DNA of 64,000 nucleotides, taken from contig NZ_LN876584.1 of assembly GCF_001282725.1 (NCBI RefSeq), positions 1,122-65,121 on the forward strand. The letters run 5' to 3'. This stretch comes from Inediibacterium massiliense (GTDB lineage Bacteria > Bacillota > Clostridia > Peptostreptococcales > Thermotaleaceae). Shown in pieces: positions 54,760 through 63,619 of this stretch. The notes beneath the pieces are model-generated. The model was given only the letters and a program-made list of their open reading frames with translations, searched no databases and had not been told where the DNA came from. Each line of letters begins with the position of its first letter. Position 1 is the stretch's first letter. A program made the translations under genes and the position numbers.

Positions 54760-56334
54760 TTATGATATCATTTCTGTACAATGAATTTCTCCATTTTCTT
54801 GCATTGTATGTATAATCTCCTCAAAAACTTCTACAAGATATGGATCAAAATGCGTTCCTACTCCATCTTTTATGATTTTCATTGCTTCATCAAGGGACAT
54901 AGCTTTACGATAAGATCTATTGCTCGTTAGGGCATCAAATACATCTGCAACAGCTAATATTCTAGCCCCTAATGGAATATTCTCTCCTTTAATTTGATCT
55001 GGGTACCCCTTTCCATCATATCTTTCATGATGATATTTAATCATATACTTAATATCATGAAACATATTCGAAGCATTTAATATTTTATAGCCCATATCAG
55101 GATGTTTTTTAATCACTTCATATTCTTCCTCTGTTAATTTTCCTGGTTTATTTAATATCCTATCAGGAATTGCTATTTTCCCTATATCATGAACCAATGC
55201 AGCATTTGATAATATACGTAAATCTTTGTATCCTATATTTTTTCCAAGGTGATAAGCATAAAAAGCTACTCTTTCTGAATGACCTTTCGTATAAGCATCT
55301 TTTACTTCTAAGGATGTTACCAAAGCTTTAATAGATTCTAGATAATTTTCCTCTTGTCTAAGCATCATCATCTCTATTTCTTTAGAAAGTTTATTTACGC
55401 TTTTAGAAAGTTCTATCACCTCGTAAGACCCCTTCTCTTCTAGTCTTTTTTTATAATCTCCTTTTGCAATAGAATGAATTTGAAGAATCACTTCATAAAT
55501 TTTTTTCATTTCCTGATCCATTAAAATAGTCACAATCACTCCTGCTATCAAAGAATAAAAAATAAAGGTCATCATAATTTCTTTAAATATATCATATTTA
55601 AAATGATTTAAATCAGATAAATCATATACTGCTCGAACCCATGCTATTTCATCTTCTTTATTTTTTATAGGTTGATAGATCTCTATTTTATTTTTTTTAT
55701 GTACAATAGAAAGCTTCTCATCATGTTGTTTGATTATATTTATTTTTTCTAAATGATCTCTTACGGCAAATAGCTTTAAATGATCTAAAAACTTTTTGTC
55801 TATTTTTTTCGCCAAAAGAAGCATCCCATTTGATTTGTTTTGATCCTCAGTAGTAATAGGACTTACAACTACATCATATACAGTATGATCAAAGACTACA
55901 TATTCATGACTCATCTTATTTTCTTTTAAAGATTTTTTATATACATTTGTATTCTCTAACTGAGAAATAGAAAGTTCCTCTCCATAATACTCTATATAAG
56001 TATTATTTTTTTTAGATAAATAAACTACATCTATTCCAAAAAAATCAGTTTCATATAAATACTTTGTAATATTATTCTGCAACCACTTTGAATCTTCTTT
56101 CTCTACATGATCAAATGCATCGTCCCAGCGAGCATAATCATTTATGTAGTTGTCTAATTCTTCAGAATAATCCTTTATATAATTTTCAACTACCTTTAGT
56201 CTAGATTCCCCATATAAATTAAAAAAGTCTTTTTGCGCTTTTTCCATAATCACAGTAATCTGTATAGTAACCGTAATAATTATAATAGCTATTGCACATA
56301 AAATAAACAATTTTATTTTTGTTTTTGATCTCAT
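54760..56334 (-). CDS. CHASE4-HAMP-HD-GYP cyclic-di-GMP phosphodiesterase
   Basis: 524 aa from the ATG at 56334 with GGGGAG upstream; upstream in-frame starts lack one. TM1 (about 7-30), an extracytoplasmic CHASE4-type sensor (about 45-245; YARWDDAFDHV, GIDVVYLSKKNN), TM2 (about 252-275), HAMP (about 275-330) and a complete HD-GYP domain (about 345-510): HSERVAFYAYHLG, HDIGKIAIPDRILNKPG, KKHPDMGYKIL, HHERYDGKGYPDQIKGENIP, ADVFDALTSNRSYR. All catalytic residues are present, unlike the HD-GYP-like protein at 35297. Probably lowers c-di-GMP in response to an external signal. Confidence 0.92.
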   Translation of the reverse strand: MRSKTKIKLFILCAIAIIIITVTIQITVIMEKAQKDFFNLYGESRLKVVENYIKDYSEELDNYINDYARWDDAFDHVEKEDSKWLQNNITKYLYETDFFGIDVVYLSKKNNTYIEYYGEELSISQLENTNVYKKSLKENKMSHEYVVFDHTVYDVVVSPITTEDQNKSNGMLLLAKKIDKKFLDHLKLFAVRDHLEKINIIKQHDEKLSIVHKKNKIEIYQPIKNKEDEIAWVRAVYDLSDLNHFKYDIFKEIMMTFIFYSLIAGVIVTILMDQEMKKIYEVILQIHSIAKGDYKKRLEEKGSYEVIELSKSVNKLSKEIEMMMLRQEENYLESIKALVTSLEVKDAYTKGHSERVAFYAYHLGKNIGYKDLRILSNAALVHDIGKIAIPDRILNKPGKLTEEEYEVIKKHPDMGYKILNASNMFHDIKYMIKYHHERYDGKGYPDQIKGENIPLGARILAVADVFDALTSNRSYRKAMSLDEAMKIIKDGVGTHFDPYLVEVFEEIIHTMQENGEIHCTEMIS

Positions 56335-56454
56335 ACAATAGCTCCCCTTTTTATTGTAATAAATACCCACTATCATATTTTCTATAACCTAAATCTCAAT
56401 TTATTCTTACATTTATATTTTCTACATTTTACGTCATATTCCTCCATTAGCTCC

Positions 56455-56485
56455 AAAAAAAGCTGAAGATAATCCTCAGCTTTTT
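56455..56485 (-). terminator. Terminator of murI
   Basis: AGCTGAGGAT / ATCTTCAGCT hairpin (one G-U pair) followed by TTTTTT on the minus strand, overlapping the murI stop region. Confidence 0.8.
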
Positions 56486-57240
56486 AATAATGTATATGAA
56501 AGATTTATTTTTTCCTCATCATCAGATGAATTGATGATTTCTATCGTACCTTCTTTTTCTTCATCCTTTAACCAACCTTTTTCCGAAAGAACGTTTTTTA
56601 AATGAATAGCAGTTCCTTCTCCCCCATCAATAAGCTCAATTTCATCTCCTAATATTTTTTTCATAGTGTCTTTTAAAAATATATAGTGGGTACACCCTAG
56701 TACAACAGATGATACTTCCTTTATATCTATTCCTTCAAAAGTTTCTAAAATAGCTCTTTGTGCTTCTTCTCCCTTTGTAATTCCATTTTCCACAACCGTT
56801 ACAAGTTTAGGTGCAGGAAGCTTTATAATATCTGCTTCATCTTTATATTGATCCATAAGTTTTGCAAACTTTTTTTCCTTTAAAGTTACATTTGTGGCTA
56901 AAACAATAATTTTCCCTCCATGATGTCTTTCGATAGCAGGCTTTAGGGCTGGCTCAACTCCAATAATAGGAATATCATATCTTTCTCTAAACAAGTCTAC
57001 AGAAGCACTTGTAGCTGTATTACAAGCAATCACAATAGACTTAACCCCTCTATTTATAAAATAATCTCCAATCTGTATACAAAGCTTTTGTAATTCTTCT
57101 TTTGTTTTAATTCCATAGGGTATGTTTTTAGAATCTCCATAGTAAATATAATCTTCATAAGGCATTAATTTTTTCATTTCTTTTAAGACACTAATTCCAC
57201 CCATTCCTGAATCAAATATACCTATTGGCAACTCCCTCAA
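56476..57240 (-). CDS. murI: Glutamate racemase
   Basis: 254 aa with a TTG start 8 nt after AGGAGG. GIFDSGMGGISVLKEM (about 7-22), YYGDSKNIPYG (about 33-43), catalytic Cys73 in IVIACNTATSAS, second catalytic Cys in VVLGCTHYIFL (about 183), and GVEPALKPA. Supplies D-glutamate for peptidoglycan. It lies 52 bp after the response-regulator gene on the same strand with no terminator between, so the two may share a transcript. Confidence 0.95.
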   Translation of the reverse strand: MRELPIGIFDSGMGGISVLKEMKKLMPYEDYIYYGDSKNIPYGIKTKEELQKLCIQIGDYFINRGVKSIVIACNTATSASVDLFRERYDIPIIGVEPALKPAIERHHGGKIIVLATNVTLKEKKFAKLMDQYKDEADIIKLPAPKLVTVVENGITKGEEAQRAILETFEGIDIKEVSSVVLGCTHYIFLKDTMKKILGDEIELIDGGEGTAIHLKNVLSEKGWLKDEEKEGTIEIINSSDDEEKINLSYTLLKS

Positions 57241-57292
57241 TGTATATTCCTCCTCATTTTATAATAAATTATTATACCACTTTTTTCCGTTA

Positions 57293-57943
57293 TTATGTTT
57301 CTAATCTATATCCTACTTTATATACAGTACTTATTTCTTCAAATAGATCTAATTTTTTTCTAAGCTTTTGAATATGCATATCAACAGTCCTAGTTTCTCC
57401 TATATAATCATATCCCCAAACTTTCTCTAGTATTTTTTCTCTTGATAGAGCAATCCCTCTATTTTCTACTAATAATATTAAAAGTTCATATTCCTTTAAC
57501 GTAAGATCTATATCGGCTTCATCCTTTTTTACAACTCTCTCTTTTAAATAGATATTAATATTTTTAAAAGTAAGTTCTTCTTTTTTTGTACATCTTCTTA
57601 AAACTGCTTCTACTCTTGCTAAAAGCTCTATAGATTGGAAGGGCTTTACAATATAATCATCAGCTCCCATTTTTAGTCCTTTCACTCGATCTGATAAATT
57701 ATCCTTTGCAGTCAAAAAAATAACTGGAATATCCAAATGATTGATATTTTCCATAATGGTATATCCATCTAATATAGGGAGCATTACATCTAATAAAATC
57801 AAGTTGAATTTTTCATCTTTTATAATTTTTAAAGCCTTCTGTCCATCATATACTTGTTTCGTTTTATATCCTACCATTTCTAGATTTAATTTTATTAAAT
57901 CAGAAATAGCCTCATCATCCTCTACAATTAAAATTGTTCCCAT
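57293..57943 (-). CDS. OmpR-family response regulator
   Basis: 216 aa. Receiver domain (about 1-118) with acidic D9/D10, phospho-acceptor D52, T78 and K100. C-terminal winged helix (about 125-216; LTLKEYELLILLVENRG, REKILEKVWGYDYIGETRTVDMHIQKLRKKL). Likely partner of the histidine kinase at 59393-60799, though a lipoprotein gene and a family A repeat lie between them. AATGGG-type weak ribosome binding site (AGGAGTGT) upstream. Confidence 0.93.
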   Translation of the reverse strand: MGTILIVEDDEAISDLIKLNLEMVGYKTKQVYDGQKALKIIKDEKFNLILLDVMLPILDGYTIMENINHLDIPVIFLTAKDNLSDRVKGLKMGADDYIVKPFQSIELLARVEAVLRRCTKKEELTFKNINIYLKERVVKKDEADIDLTLKEYELLILLVENRGIALSREKILEKVWGYDYIGETRTVDMHIQKLRKKLDLFEEISTVYKVGYRLET

Positions 57944-58026
57944 TTTTTACACTCCTAAAAATAACTTTTAATTTATTATATAACTTTTTTTAAAAAAAGA
58001 AAAAGTATAAGGAATATCCTTATACT

Positions 58027-58230
58027 CAGTCTGTTGACAAAATACATTGTAGCAAGGTCATAAAATTCGGAACAATTATTGAGAATTTGTGAAAATATAG
58101 AATAAGGAAGAAAATGATTAGCATTACACTGTTTGAGCATAGCGAGTTTGTAATGCTATTTTCGACCGTTTCTATATATTTTCCAAATTTGAAAATCAGT
58201 GAAGAATTTTATGACTTTATCTATAAGCTC
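58027..58230 (+). repeat. Family A palindromic repeat, copy A5 (204 bp), between duplicated hairpins
   Basis: Outer arms GTCATAAAATTC / GAATTTTATGAC (12 bp, perfect), centre AGCATTACACTGTTTGAGC and GCGAGTTTGTAATGCT. It is bracketed by a 23-bp palindromic hairpin present at 58004-58026 and again at 58231-58253, differing at one base. The left copy is followed on the minus strand by a T-run and is the real terminator of the lipoprotein gene. The 308-bp gap holds nothing else. Confidence 0.85.
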
Positions 58231-58251
58231 AGTATAAAGAATATCCTTATA

Positions 58252-59298
58252 CTATCTAAAAACTATTACATGTACTTTTTTTTCTGTAGGATCTATATAT
58301 AACTCAATTTTTTTATTTTCATAGGAAAAAGTAATATATTCTGCATATTCATTCACAGTTTTTCCTTCATACTTTGCACCTTTTATCCCTACTTTTTCTA
58401 AATATTTCATAGCAATTTCTTTTTCTTCTTCTTCATTTATTTTTTGAGTCGGTTTTTTTAGGTCTTTATTTAACCCTTCTACCAATACTAATTTTCCACT
58501 TTCAGCATCTACTTGAGCACCATATGTAATATCTTTATAATCAAGCTCACCTTCTACATCCTGCCAATATATAAACCATGTATTTTTATTTTTTCCATCT
58601 ACTAAATTAATGTTTTCTACAAAATCATTTCTATTTATTTTTTTATCAAAATATTTTTCTACCCCATCTATAGCAATAGATACAGCTTCTTCTTTCTTTA
58701 CTTTTACATCTTGGTTATTAAAATTTTTCCTTTTGGTATGATAAAGATCTACTACCTTTTCATGATCTAATTCAATAGATATATGGTTATTTTCTCCATA
58801 GCAAAATCCGAAGTCAGAAATTTTTCCATTTTCTTTTGCATGGGACAACTCTAAATTTTTTGTATCTTCTACTATATTATTTTCTTTTATAAAAGCTAGT
58901 GCTTTTTCTTTTTCTTCTCTTAAATTGATTTCTCTGTTTTTTTGTTCATTAACGGATTTTGTATCTACCATTTCTACAATTTGACCTGTTTTTGTATCTA
59001 ACCCTACTCTATATTTTTGCTTATCCTTTTCATCTACCCAAACAACTCTCCAATAATCATTTGGCCAGACATAATCATCTTTCTCCATTAAAATAGTTTT
59101 TATAGTTAATCCATCTGTATCCATATCTCTTTTAAAGTATTTTTTGTAACTGTCCCTAGCATTCTTTATCAGTTCTTCTTGATTCATATTTTCTTCTTGT
59201 TGTACTTTTTCTGTCATTACTTTATTTTTAGGAATTTCTTGACCCACACACCCTGTCAGTAATGCTCCTACTAATAATGTAATCCATATTTTTTTCAT
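58252..59298 (-). CDS. Lipoprotein with PepSY/YcdB-like repeats
   Basis: 348 aa. Lipoprotein signal ending LLTGC (Cys17). The mature part is charged and appears to hold repeated alpha-beta units like PepSY/YcdB-type domains: YWRVVWVDEKDKQKYRVGLDTKTGQIVEM (about 82-111), FIYWQDVEGELDYKDITYGAQVDAESGKLVLVEG (about 243-276) and a last YITFSYENKKIELYIDP. In these, helices are followed by a strand pair and the D-x-x-T/S-G-x-h-v turn. It lies between the kinase and regulator genes and may sense or modulate that system at the membrane surface. Function unproven. Confidence 0.75.
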   Translation of the reverse strand: MKKIWITLLVGALLTGCVGQEIPKNKVMTEKVQQEENMNQEELIKNARDSYKKYFKRDMDTDGLTIKTILMEKDDYVWPNDYWRVVWVDEKDKQKYRVGLDTKTGQIVEMVDTKSVNEQKNREINLREEKEKALAFIKENNIVEDTKNLELSHAKENGKISDFGFCYGENNHISIELDHEKVVDLYHTKRKNFNNQDVKVKKEEAVSIAIDGVEKYFDKKINRNDFVENINLVDGKNKNTWFIYWQDVEGELDYKDITYGAQVDAESGKLVLVEGLNKDLKKPTQKINEEEEKEIAMKYLEKVGIKGAKYEGKTVNEYAEYITFSYENKKIELYIDPTEKKVHVIVFR

Positions 59299-59392
59299 TT
59301 TTCATACCTCTCCTTCATAGTAATGTCTACAATGAAAGAATAACAAATGAGTTTATACAAACCTTATACAAATTGTAAAGAAGTTGTAAATT

Positions 59393-60799
59393 TTAATCAA
59401 ATATTATTTTTATAGTAGTTCCTTTATTTATATTACTTTCAATTTTTAAATTTCCTTTATGAAGCTTTACAATTTCATCACATATAGAAAGACCTAAGCC
59501 TGCTCCATTATTTTTTTTACTTCTTGATTGATCACCCATAAAAAATGGTTCAAATATTTTTTTTATATCTTCTTCTTTTATTCCACTTCCCTCATCTATT
59601 ACTTCAATTACTATTTTTTCTTTTTCTTCATAAAGATTTATATAGATATAACTTCCTTCAAAAGAAGCTTTTATTCCATTATCAACTAAATTTATAATCA
59701 AATTTTTAATCAAGTCCTTCTCTACTTCTTTATATAATTCCTTTGCATCAATTATCATTTTTATATCTTTCTCTTTAAGTCTATATTTAAAAATTTCTTC
59801 TATTTCTAAGACAACTTCTTTTAAATTTTCTTTTTTCATAACAAAATTTTGTTTCTTTAACAAAATCAAATTCATCATTTTTGAAGAAAGCTTCTCGAGT
59901 CTTTTTCCTTCTTGATAAATATAATTGAGTCCCTTTATATGAACTTCTTCATTATATTGTGTAGACCTTAAAAAATCTGCATACCCTATAATAGAGGTAA
60001 GGGGTGTTTTTAATTCATGAGTTAAATTGTCTATAAATCTTTGTTTTTCTTTTGTATTTTTTTCTAATTCCTTTATTTTTTCATCTAAAGCATCTGTCAT
60101 CTCATTAAATTTTTTTGCAAGCTTTCCTATTTCATCTTCTCCATAAATCTCTACTCTATTTGAATAATTTCCTCTTGTAATATCCTCTATAGCATCTATT
60201 AGTTTATAAATGGGTTTTGTAATATGTTTGCTTATAACATACATCCCCACACTTAACAAAACAAGGATTAAAAGTTCTAATTGAAACAAAAATTTGTATT
60301 GCTTATTTCTTTCTTCATAAATCTCTGTAATGTCTCTAATATAAGTTAGTTTAAAAGATTCTTTCTTGATCTTTACCCTATTGGTAACAAATAAATAAGT
60401 TCGATCCTGTAGATCTCTTATAATATATTTTCTTCTATTCTCAAGAGGATTTTTTAATTCCTTTCTTTCTATATCTATTTTAAAATCTACACTTGTAAAA
60501 AACACCTTATTCTTTTGATCTAAAAGCTCTACGTATACTTTTTTATCATGAAATTTTTCTAAGAAGCTTTTGATATGATCATATAAAAAACTTTGTCCGA
60601 ACCTTTCATCTGCATACATCCTATTTTCTACAATCATATTCATTCCAGAATAAATACTTAAATGTTCACTAAGACCTCTTTGTACTTCTCTTTTTAGACT
60701 GCTTTGATGACTATTTTCTATTAAAACAAATCCACCTATATTAAATACAATAAAAAATAAAATAAAAGAATACATAAAAATTCTCTTCCAAAATTTCAT
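59393..60799 (-). CDS. Sensor histidine kinase
   Basis: 468 aa from the ATG at 60799 with AAAGGA 8 nt upstream; an ATG at 60808 abuts that site. TM1 (about 8-28), extracytoplasmic sensor (about 30-160), TM2 (about 168-190), HAMP (about 190-242), H-box FIDNLTHELKTPLTSIIGYADFL with His261, N-box LIINLVDNGIKAS, G-boxes DEGSGIKEEDI and GAGLGLSIC. Full HisKA kinase, presumably acting on the OmpR-type regulator encoded 1.5 kb downstream. Confidence 0.93.
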   Translation of the reverse strand: MKFWKRIFMYSFILFFIVFNIGGFVLIENSHQSSLKREVQRGLSEHLSIYSGMNMIVENRMYADERFGQSFLYDHIKSFLEKFHDKKVYVELLDQKNKVFFTSVDFKIDIERKELKNPLENRRKYIIRDLQDRTYLFVTNRVKIKKESFKLTYIRDITEIYEERNKQYKFLFQLELLILVLLSVGMYVISKHITKPIYKLIDAIEDITRGNYSNRVEIYGEDEIGKLAKKFNEMTDALDEKIKELEKNTKEKQRFIDNLTHELKTPLTSIIGYADFLRSTQYNEEVHIKGLNYIYQEGKRLEKLSSKMMNLILLKKQNFVMKKENLKEVVLEIEEIFKYRLKEKDIKMIIDAKELYKEVEKDLIKNLIINLVDNGIKASFEGSYIYINLYEEKEKIVIEVIDEGSGIKEEDIKKIFEPFFMGDQSRSKKNNGAGLGLSICDEIVKLHKGNLKIESNINKGTTIKIIFD

Positions 60800-61073
60800 T
60801 GTGATCATCCTTTACAAAAAGTCTCCTTTAATATATCATAAATTGATTATAAAAATCTTCATATACTCCTTTCATTTTATCAAATACATAATTTCTTATA
60901 TATTCCAATAAACTACTTTATATAGGTAGAATCATTTGACCTTAATTTATTCTCCAAAGTTGCTAAAATAATTTGACATATGCACTTTATTTATTTTAAA
61001 ATTGTATTATCTGAATATTTAATTGCACTCATTATTTTTTATCTTATTATTTTAAGAATTGAGGTGAATATAA

Positions 61074-61991
61074 ATGAGAGAATTATTAAATCAAGTTATT
61101 GAACATAATAAAATTTGGACAAAAGAAGGAAAAGTTGCAACTTATATTCCTGAACTTGCAAAAGCAGACCAAAATGCTTTAGGAATCTGTATATTTGATT
61201 TAGAATGTAACGAATTTTTTGCAGGTGACTTCAAAACAAAATTTACCATGCAAAGTGTTTCTAAGGTAATCATTCTAGCTTGTGCACTTATGGACAAGGG
61301 AAAAGAAGCTGTCTTTTCAAAAGTAGGGTGCGAGCCCTCTGCCGATCCTTTTAATTCTATTATTAGACTAGAAACAAGAGATTCTCACAAACCGCTAAAT
61401 CCTTTTATTAATGCAGGAGCAATTGTTTGTACCTCTCTAGTCTCTGGTGACAATGGAATTGAAAAATTTGATCGGGTACTTCAAATGATTAAAACCATGT
61501 CAGATAATCCAAACATTGATATTAATTACCCTGTATATCAATCTGAAAAACGTACAGGAAATACAAATCGTGCTATTGCCTATTATTTAAAAGGAGCAAA
61601 TATTATTGAAAGAGATGTGGAAGATGTATTAGATGCTTATTTTAAGCTATGCTCTATAGAAGTTACTGTGAAAGATGTAGCTAAAATTGCATCAGTCATT
61701 GCCAATGGTGGTATCCTCCCTTGGTCTTCTGAACAATTTCTTCCTAAATGGGTATGTCAAATTGTACAAACGATTATGTTGACATGTGGACTTTATAATG
61801 CATCTGGCGAATTTGCAGTTAATGTAGGTACTCCTTCAAAAAGTGGTGTGGGTGGATGTATCTTATCTGTTGTTCCAAAGAAAATGGGTATTGCTGTAGT
61901 AGGCCCTTCTCTTGATGAAAATGGAAATAGTATTGGCGGTTTGAAAGTTTTAGAAGAGCTTTCAAAAAGAATTCATTTAAGTATCTTTTAA
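61074..61991 (+). CDS. glsA: Glutaminase
   Basis: 305 aa, standard size for the beta-lactamase-like glutaminase family. Catalytic S61-V-S-K64 (FTMQSVSKVI), NPFINAGAIVCTSL (about 110-123), conserved Asn/Glu in YQSEKRTGNTNRAIAY, and VGTPSKSGVGGCILSVVP near the C-terminus. Hydrolyses glutamine to glutamate and ammonia. First gene of a two-gene operon with an AgcS symporter 25 bp downstream, suggesting glutamine import and use. GAGGTGA precedes the ATG. The 265-bp region upstream (60809-61073) shows no other feature. Confidence 0.95.
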   Translation: MRELLNQVIEHNKIWTKEGKVATYIPELAKADQNALGICIFDLECNEFFAGDFKTKFTMQSVSKVIILACALMDKGKEAVFSKVGCEPSADPFNSIIRLETRDSHKPLNPFINAGAIVCTSLVSGDNGIEKFDRVLQMIKTMSDNPNIDINYPVYQSEKRTGNTNRAIAYYLKGANIIERDVEDVLDAYFKLCSIEVTVKDVAKIASVIANGGILPWSSEQFLPKWVCQIVQTIMLTCGLYNASGEFAVNVGTPSKSGVGGCILSVVPKKMGIAVVGPSLDENGNSIGGLKVLEELSKRIHLSIF

Positions 61992-62016
61992 AAAAAATAA
62001 AAAGGAGAGTGTGTAT

Positions 62017-63435
62017 ATGCTAGATTTTTTAAACCAAATAATAGGTACACTAAACACATGGCTGTGGTCGTATATCCTTATTGTCCTACTCATTTCTTTA
62101 GGTCTTTATTTTACTGTTCGGTCTAATTTTGTTCAATTTCGATTTTTTGGAGAAATGTTTAAACTTTTAACTGAAGGTGCTACAGATGCATTAGGACAAA
62201 AAAAGAAAGATGGAGTCTCATCTTTTCAAGCCTTTTGTATTAGTACTGCTTCTCGTGTTGGAACGGGTAACTTAGCAGGAGTTGCTATTGCAGTGTCTTT
62301 AGGAGGTCCTGGGGCTGTATTCTGGATGTGGATTATAGCACTTATTGGAGCAGGCTCTAGTTTTGTAGAAAGTACCCTTGCTCAAATTTATAAAGTACCT
62401 GATAAACATGGTTACCGTGGTGGTCCTGCTTATTATATGGAAAAAGCTTTGAATATGAGATGGATGGGAATCATCTTTTCTATATTAATTTCTATCTCCT
62501 TTGGACTCGTATTTAATTCTGTGCAAGCAAATACCATTACTTTTGCTTTTGAACAGGCTTTTAGTATTAATAGATTATATATAGGAATCATTATCGCAGT
62601 ATGTACTGCTTTAATCATATTTGGAGGAATCAAGAGAATTGCAACAGTTGTAGAGATGATTGTTCCTGTAATGGCAATCGCTTATGTATTGGTTGCTGTA
62701 TTTGTTTTGATTAAAAATGTTACCCTTATTCCGTCCTTATTTTCTTTAATTATCGGTAGTGCTTTTGGAGTCAAACAAGCTGTAGCAGGAGGAGTAGGAG
62801 CAGCTCTTATGCAAGGAATTAGAAGAGGACTTTTCTCTAATGAAGCTGGAATGGGAAGTGCACCAAATGCTGCTGCAACTGCTGAAGTAAGCCATCCTGT
62901 AAAACAAGGATTGATCCAAACATTAGGAGTATTTACAGATACTCTTTTAATCTGTAGTGCAACTGCATTTATAGTAATTTTATCAGGAGCATATAAGCTT
63001 ACAGATGTAGAAGGTATTCAGCTTACTCAAATGGCTTTAAGCTCAGAGGTAGGAGCTTGGGCAAATACTTTTGTAGCTGTCTGTATTTTATTATTTGCAT
63101 TTAGTTCTATTGTTGGAAACTATTATTACGGAGAATCTAATATTGAATTTATAAATGGAAACAAAGCTTGGTTATTTGGATATAGAGTTTTGGTAGTTCT
63201 TATGGTTCTTTTTGGATCTGTTTCAAAAATAGCAATTGTTTGGGATATGGCCGATTTATTTATGGGACTTATGGCAATCATAAACTTAATTGCTATATCT
63301 ATGCTTGGAAAAATTGCTTTTGCAGCTTTAAAAGATTATACAAAGCAGAAAAAAGAAGGAAAAGATCCCGTATTTCATGTAAGTCATATTCCTGGCCTTA
63401 AAAACGTTGAATGCTGGGGAAAAATAGAAGATTAA
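62017..63435 (+). CDS. AgcS-family sodium:amino-acid symporter (alanine/glycine/glutamine)
   Basis: 472 aa from the ATG at 62017 after AAAGGAGAG; a GTG at 62011 is too close to that site. About 11 helices. AgcS signatures: SSFQAFCISTASRVGTGNLAGVAIAVSLGGPGAVFWMW (about 71-108), GGPAYYMEKALN (about 136-147), and RGLFSNEAGMGSAPNAAATAEVSHPVKQG (about 270-298). Imports small neutral amino acids with Na+. Co-transcription with glsA favours glutamine as a substrate. Na+ would come from the antiporters in the window. Confidence 0.93.
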   Translation: MLDFLNQIIGTLNTWLWSYILIVLLISLGLYFTVRSNFVQFRFFGEMFKLLTEGATDALGQKKKDGVSSFQAFCISTASRVGTGNLAGVAIAVSLGGPGAVFWMWIIALIGAGSSFVESTLAQIYKVPDKHGYRGGPAYYMEKALNMRWMGIIFSILISISFGLVFNSVQANTITFAFEQAFSINRLYIGIIIAVCTALIIFGGIKRIATVVEMIVPVMAIAYVLVAVFVLIKNVTLIPSLFSLIIGSAFGVKQAVAGGVGAALMQGIRRGLFSNEAGMGSAPNAAATAEVSHPVKQGLIQTLGVFTDTLLICSATAFIVILSGAYKLTDVEGIQLTQMALSSEVGAWANTFVAVCILLFAFSSIVGNYYYGESNIEFINGNKAWLFGYRVLVVLMVLFGSVSKIAIVWDMADLFMGLMAIINLIAISMLGKIAFAALKDYTKQKKEGKDPVFHVSHIPGLKNVECWGKIED

Positions 63436-63471
63436 AAAATTCCCATGTTGCTAGCAACATGGGAATTTTTT
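63434..63471. terminator. Terminator of glsA-agcS
   Basis: AAAAAATTCCCATGTTGC / GCAACATGGGAATTTTTT stem directly after the agcS stop codon, with T/A runs on both sides. Confidence 0.85.
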
Positions 63472-63510
63472 AATCTTTAGGAAATTATATCAATGAATAG
63501 ATTGTGGATA

Positions 63511-63616
63511 ACTTTAGAAAGTTAAATTTTCATCAAATTTTAAGCAACGGAAATTCTAAATGAAATGAAAGAATTTCGTTGGCGCCATGAGCAGTTCCGA
63601 TAGGAACATGCGAATT
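63511..63616 (-). repeat. Family B repeat, copy B2 (inverted)
   Basis: Inverted match to the copy at 43170-43275. Read on the minus strand it starts AAAAAAATTCGCATGTTCC, contains the perfect hairpin GTTCC-TATC-GGAAC, then CATGGCGCCAACG and the GAAATTCT...AGAATTTC arms. Lies right after the racemase stop codon. Confidence 0.8.
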
Positions 63617-63619
63617 TTT

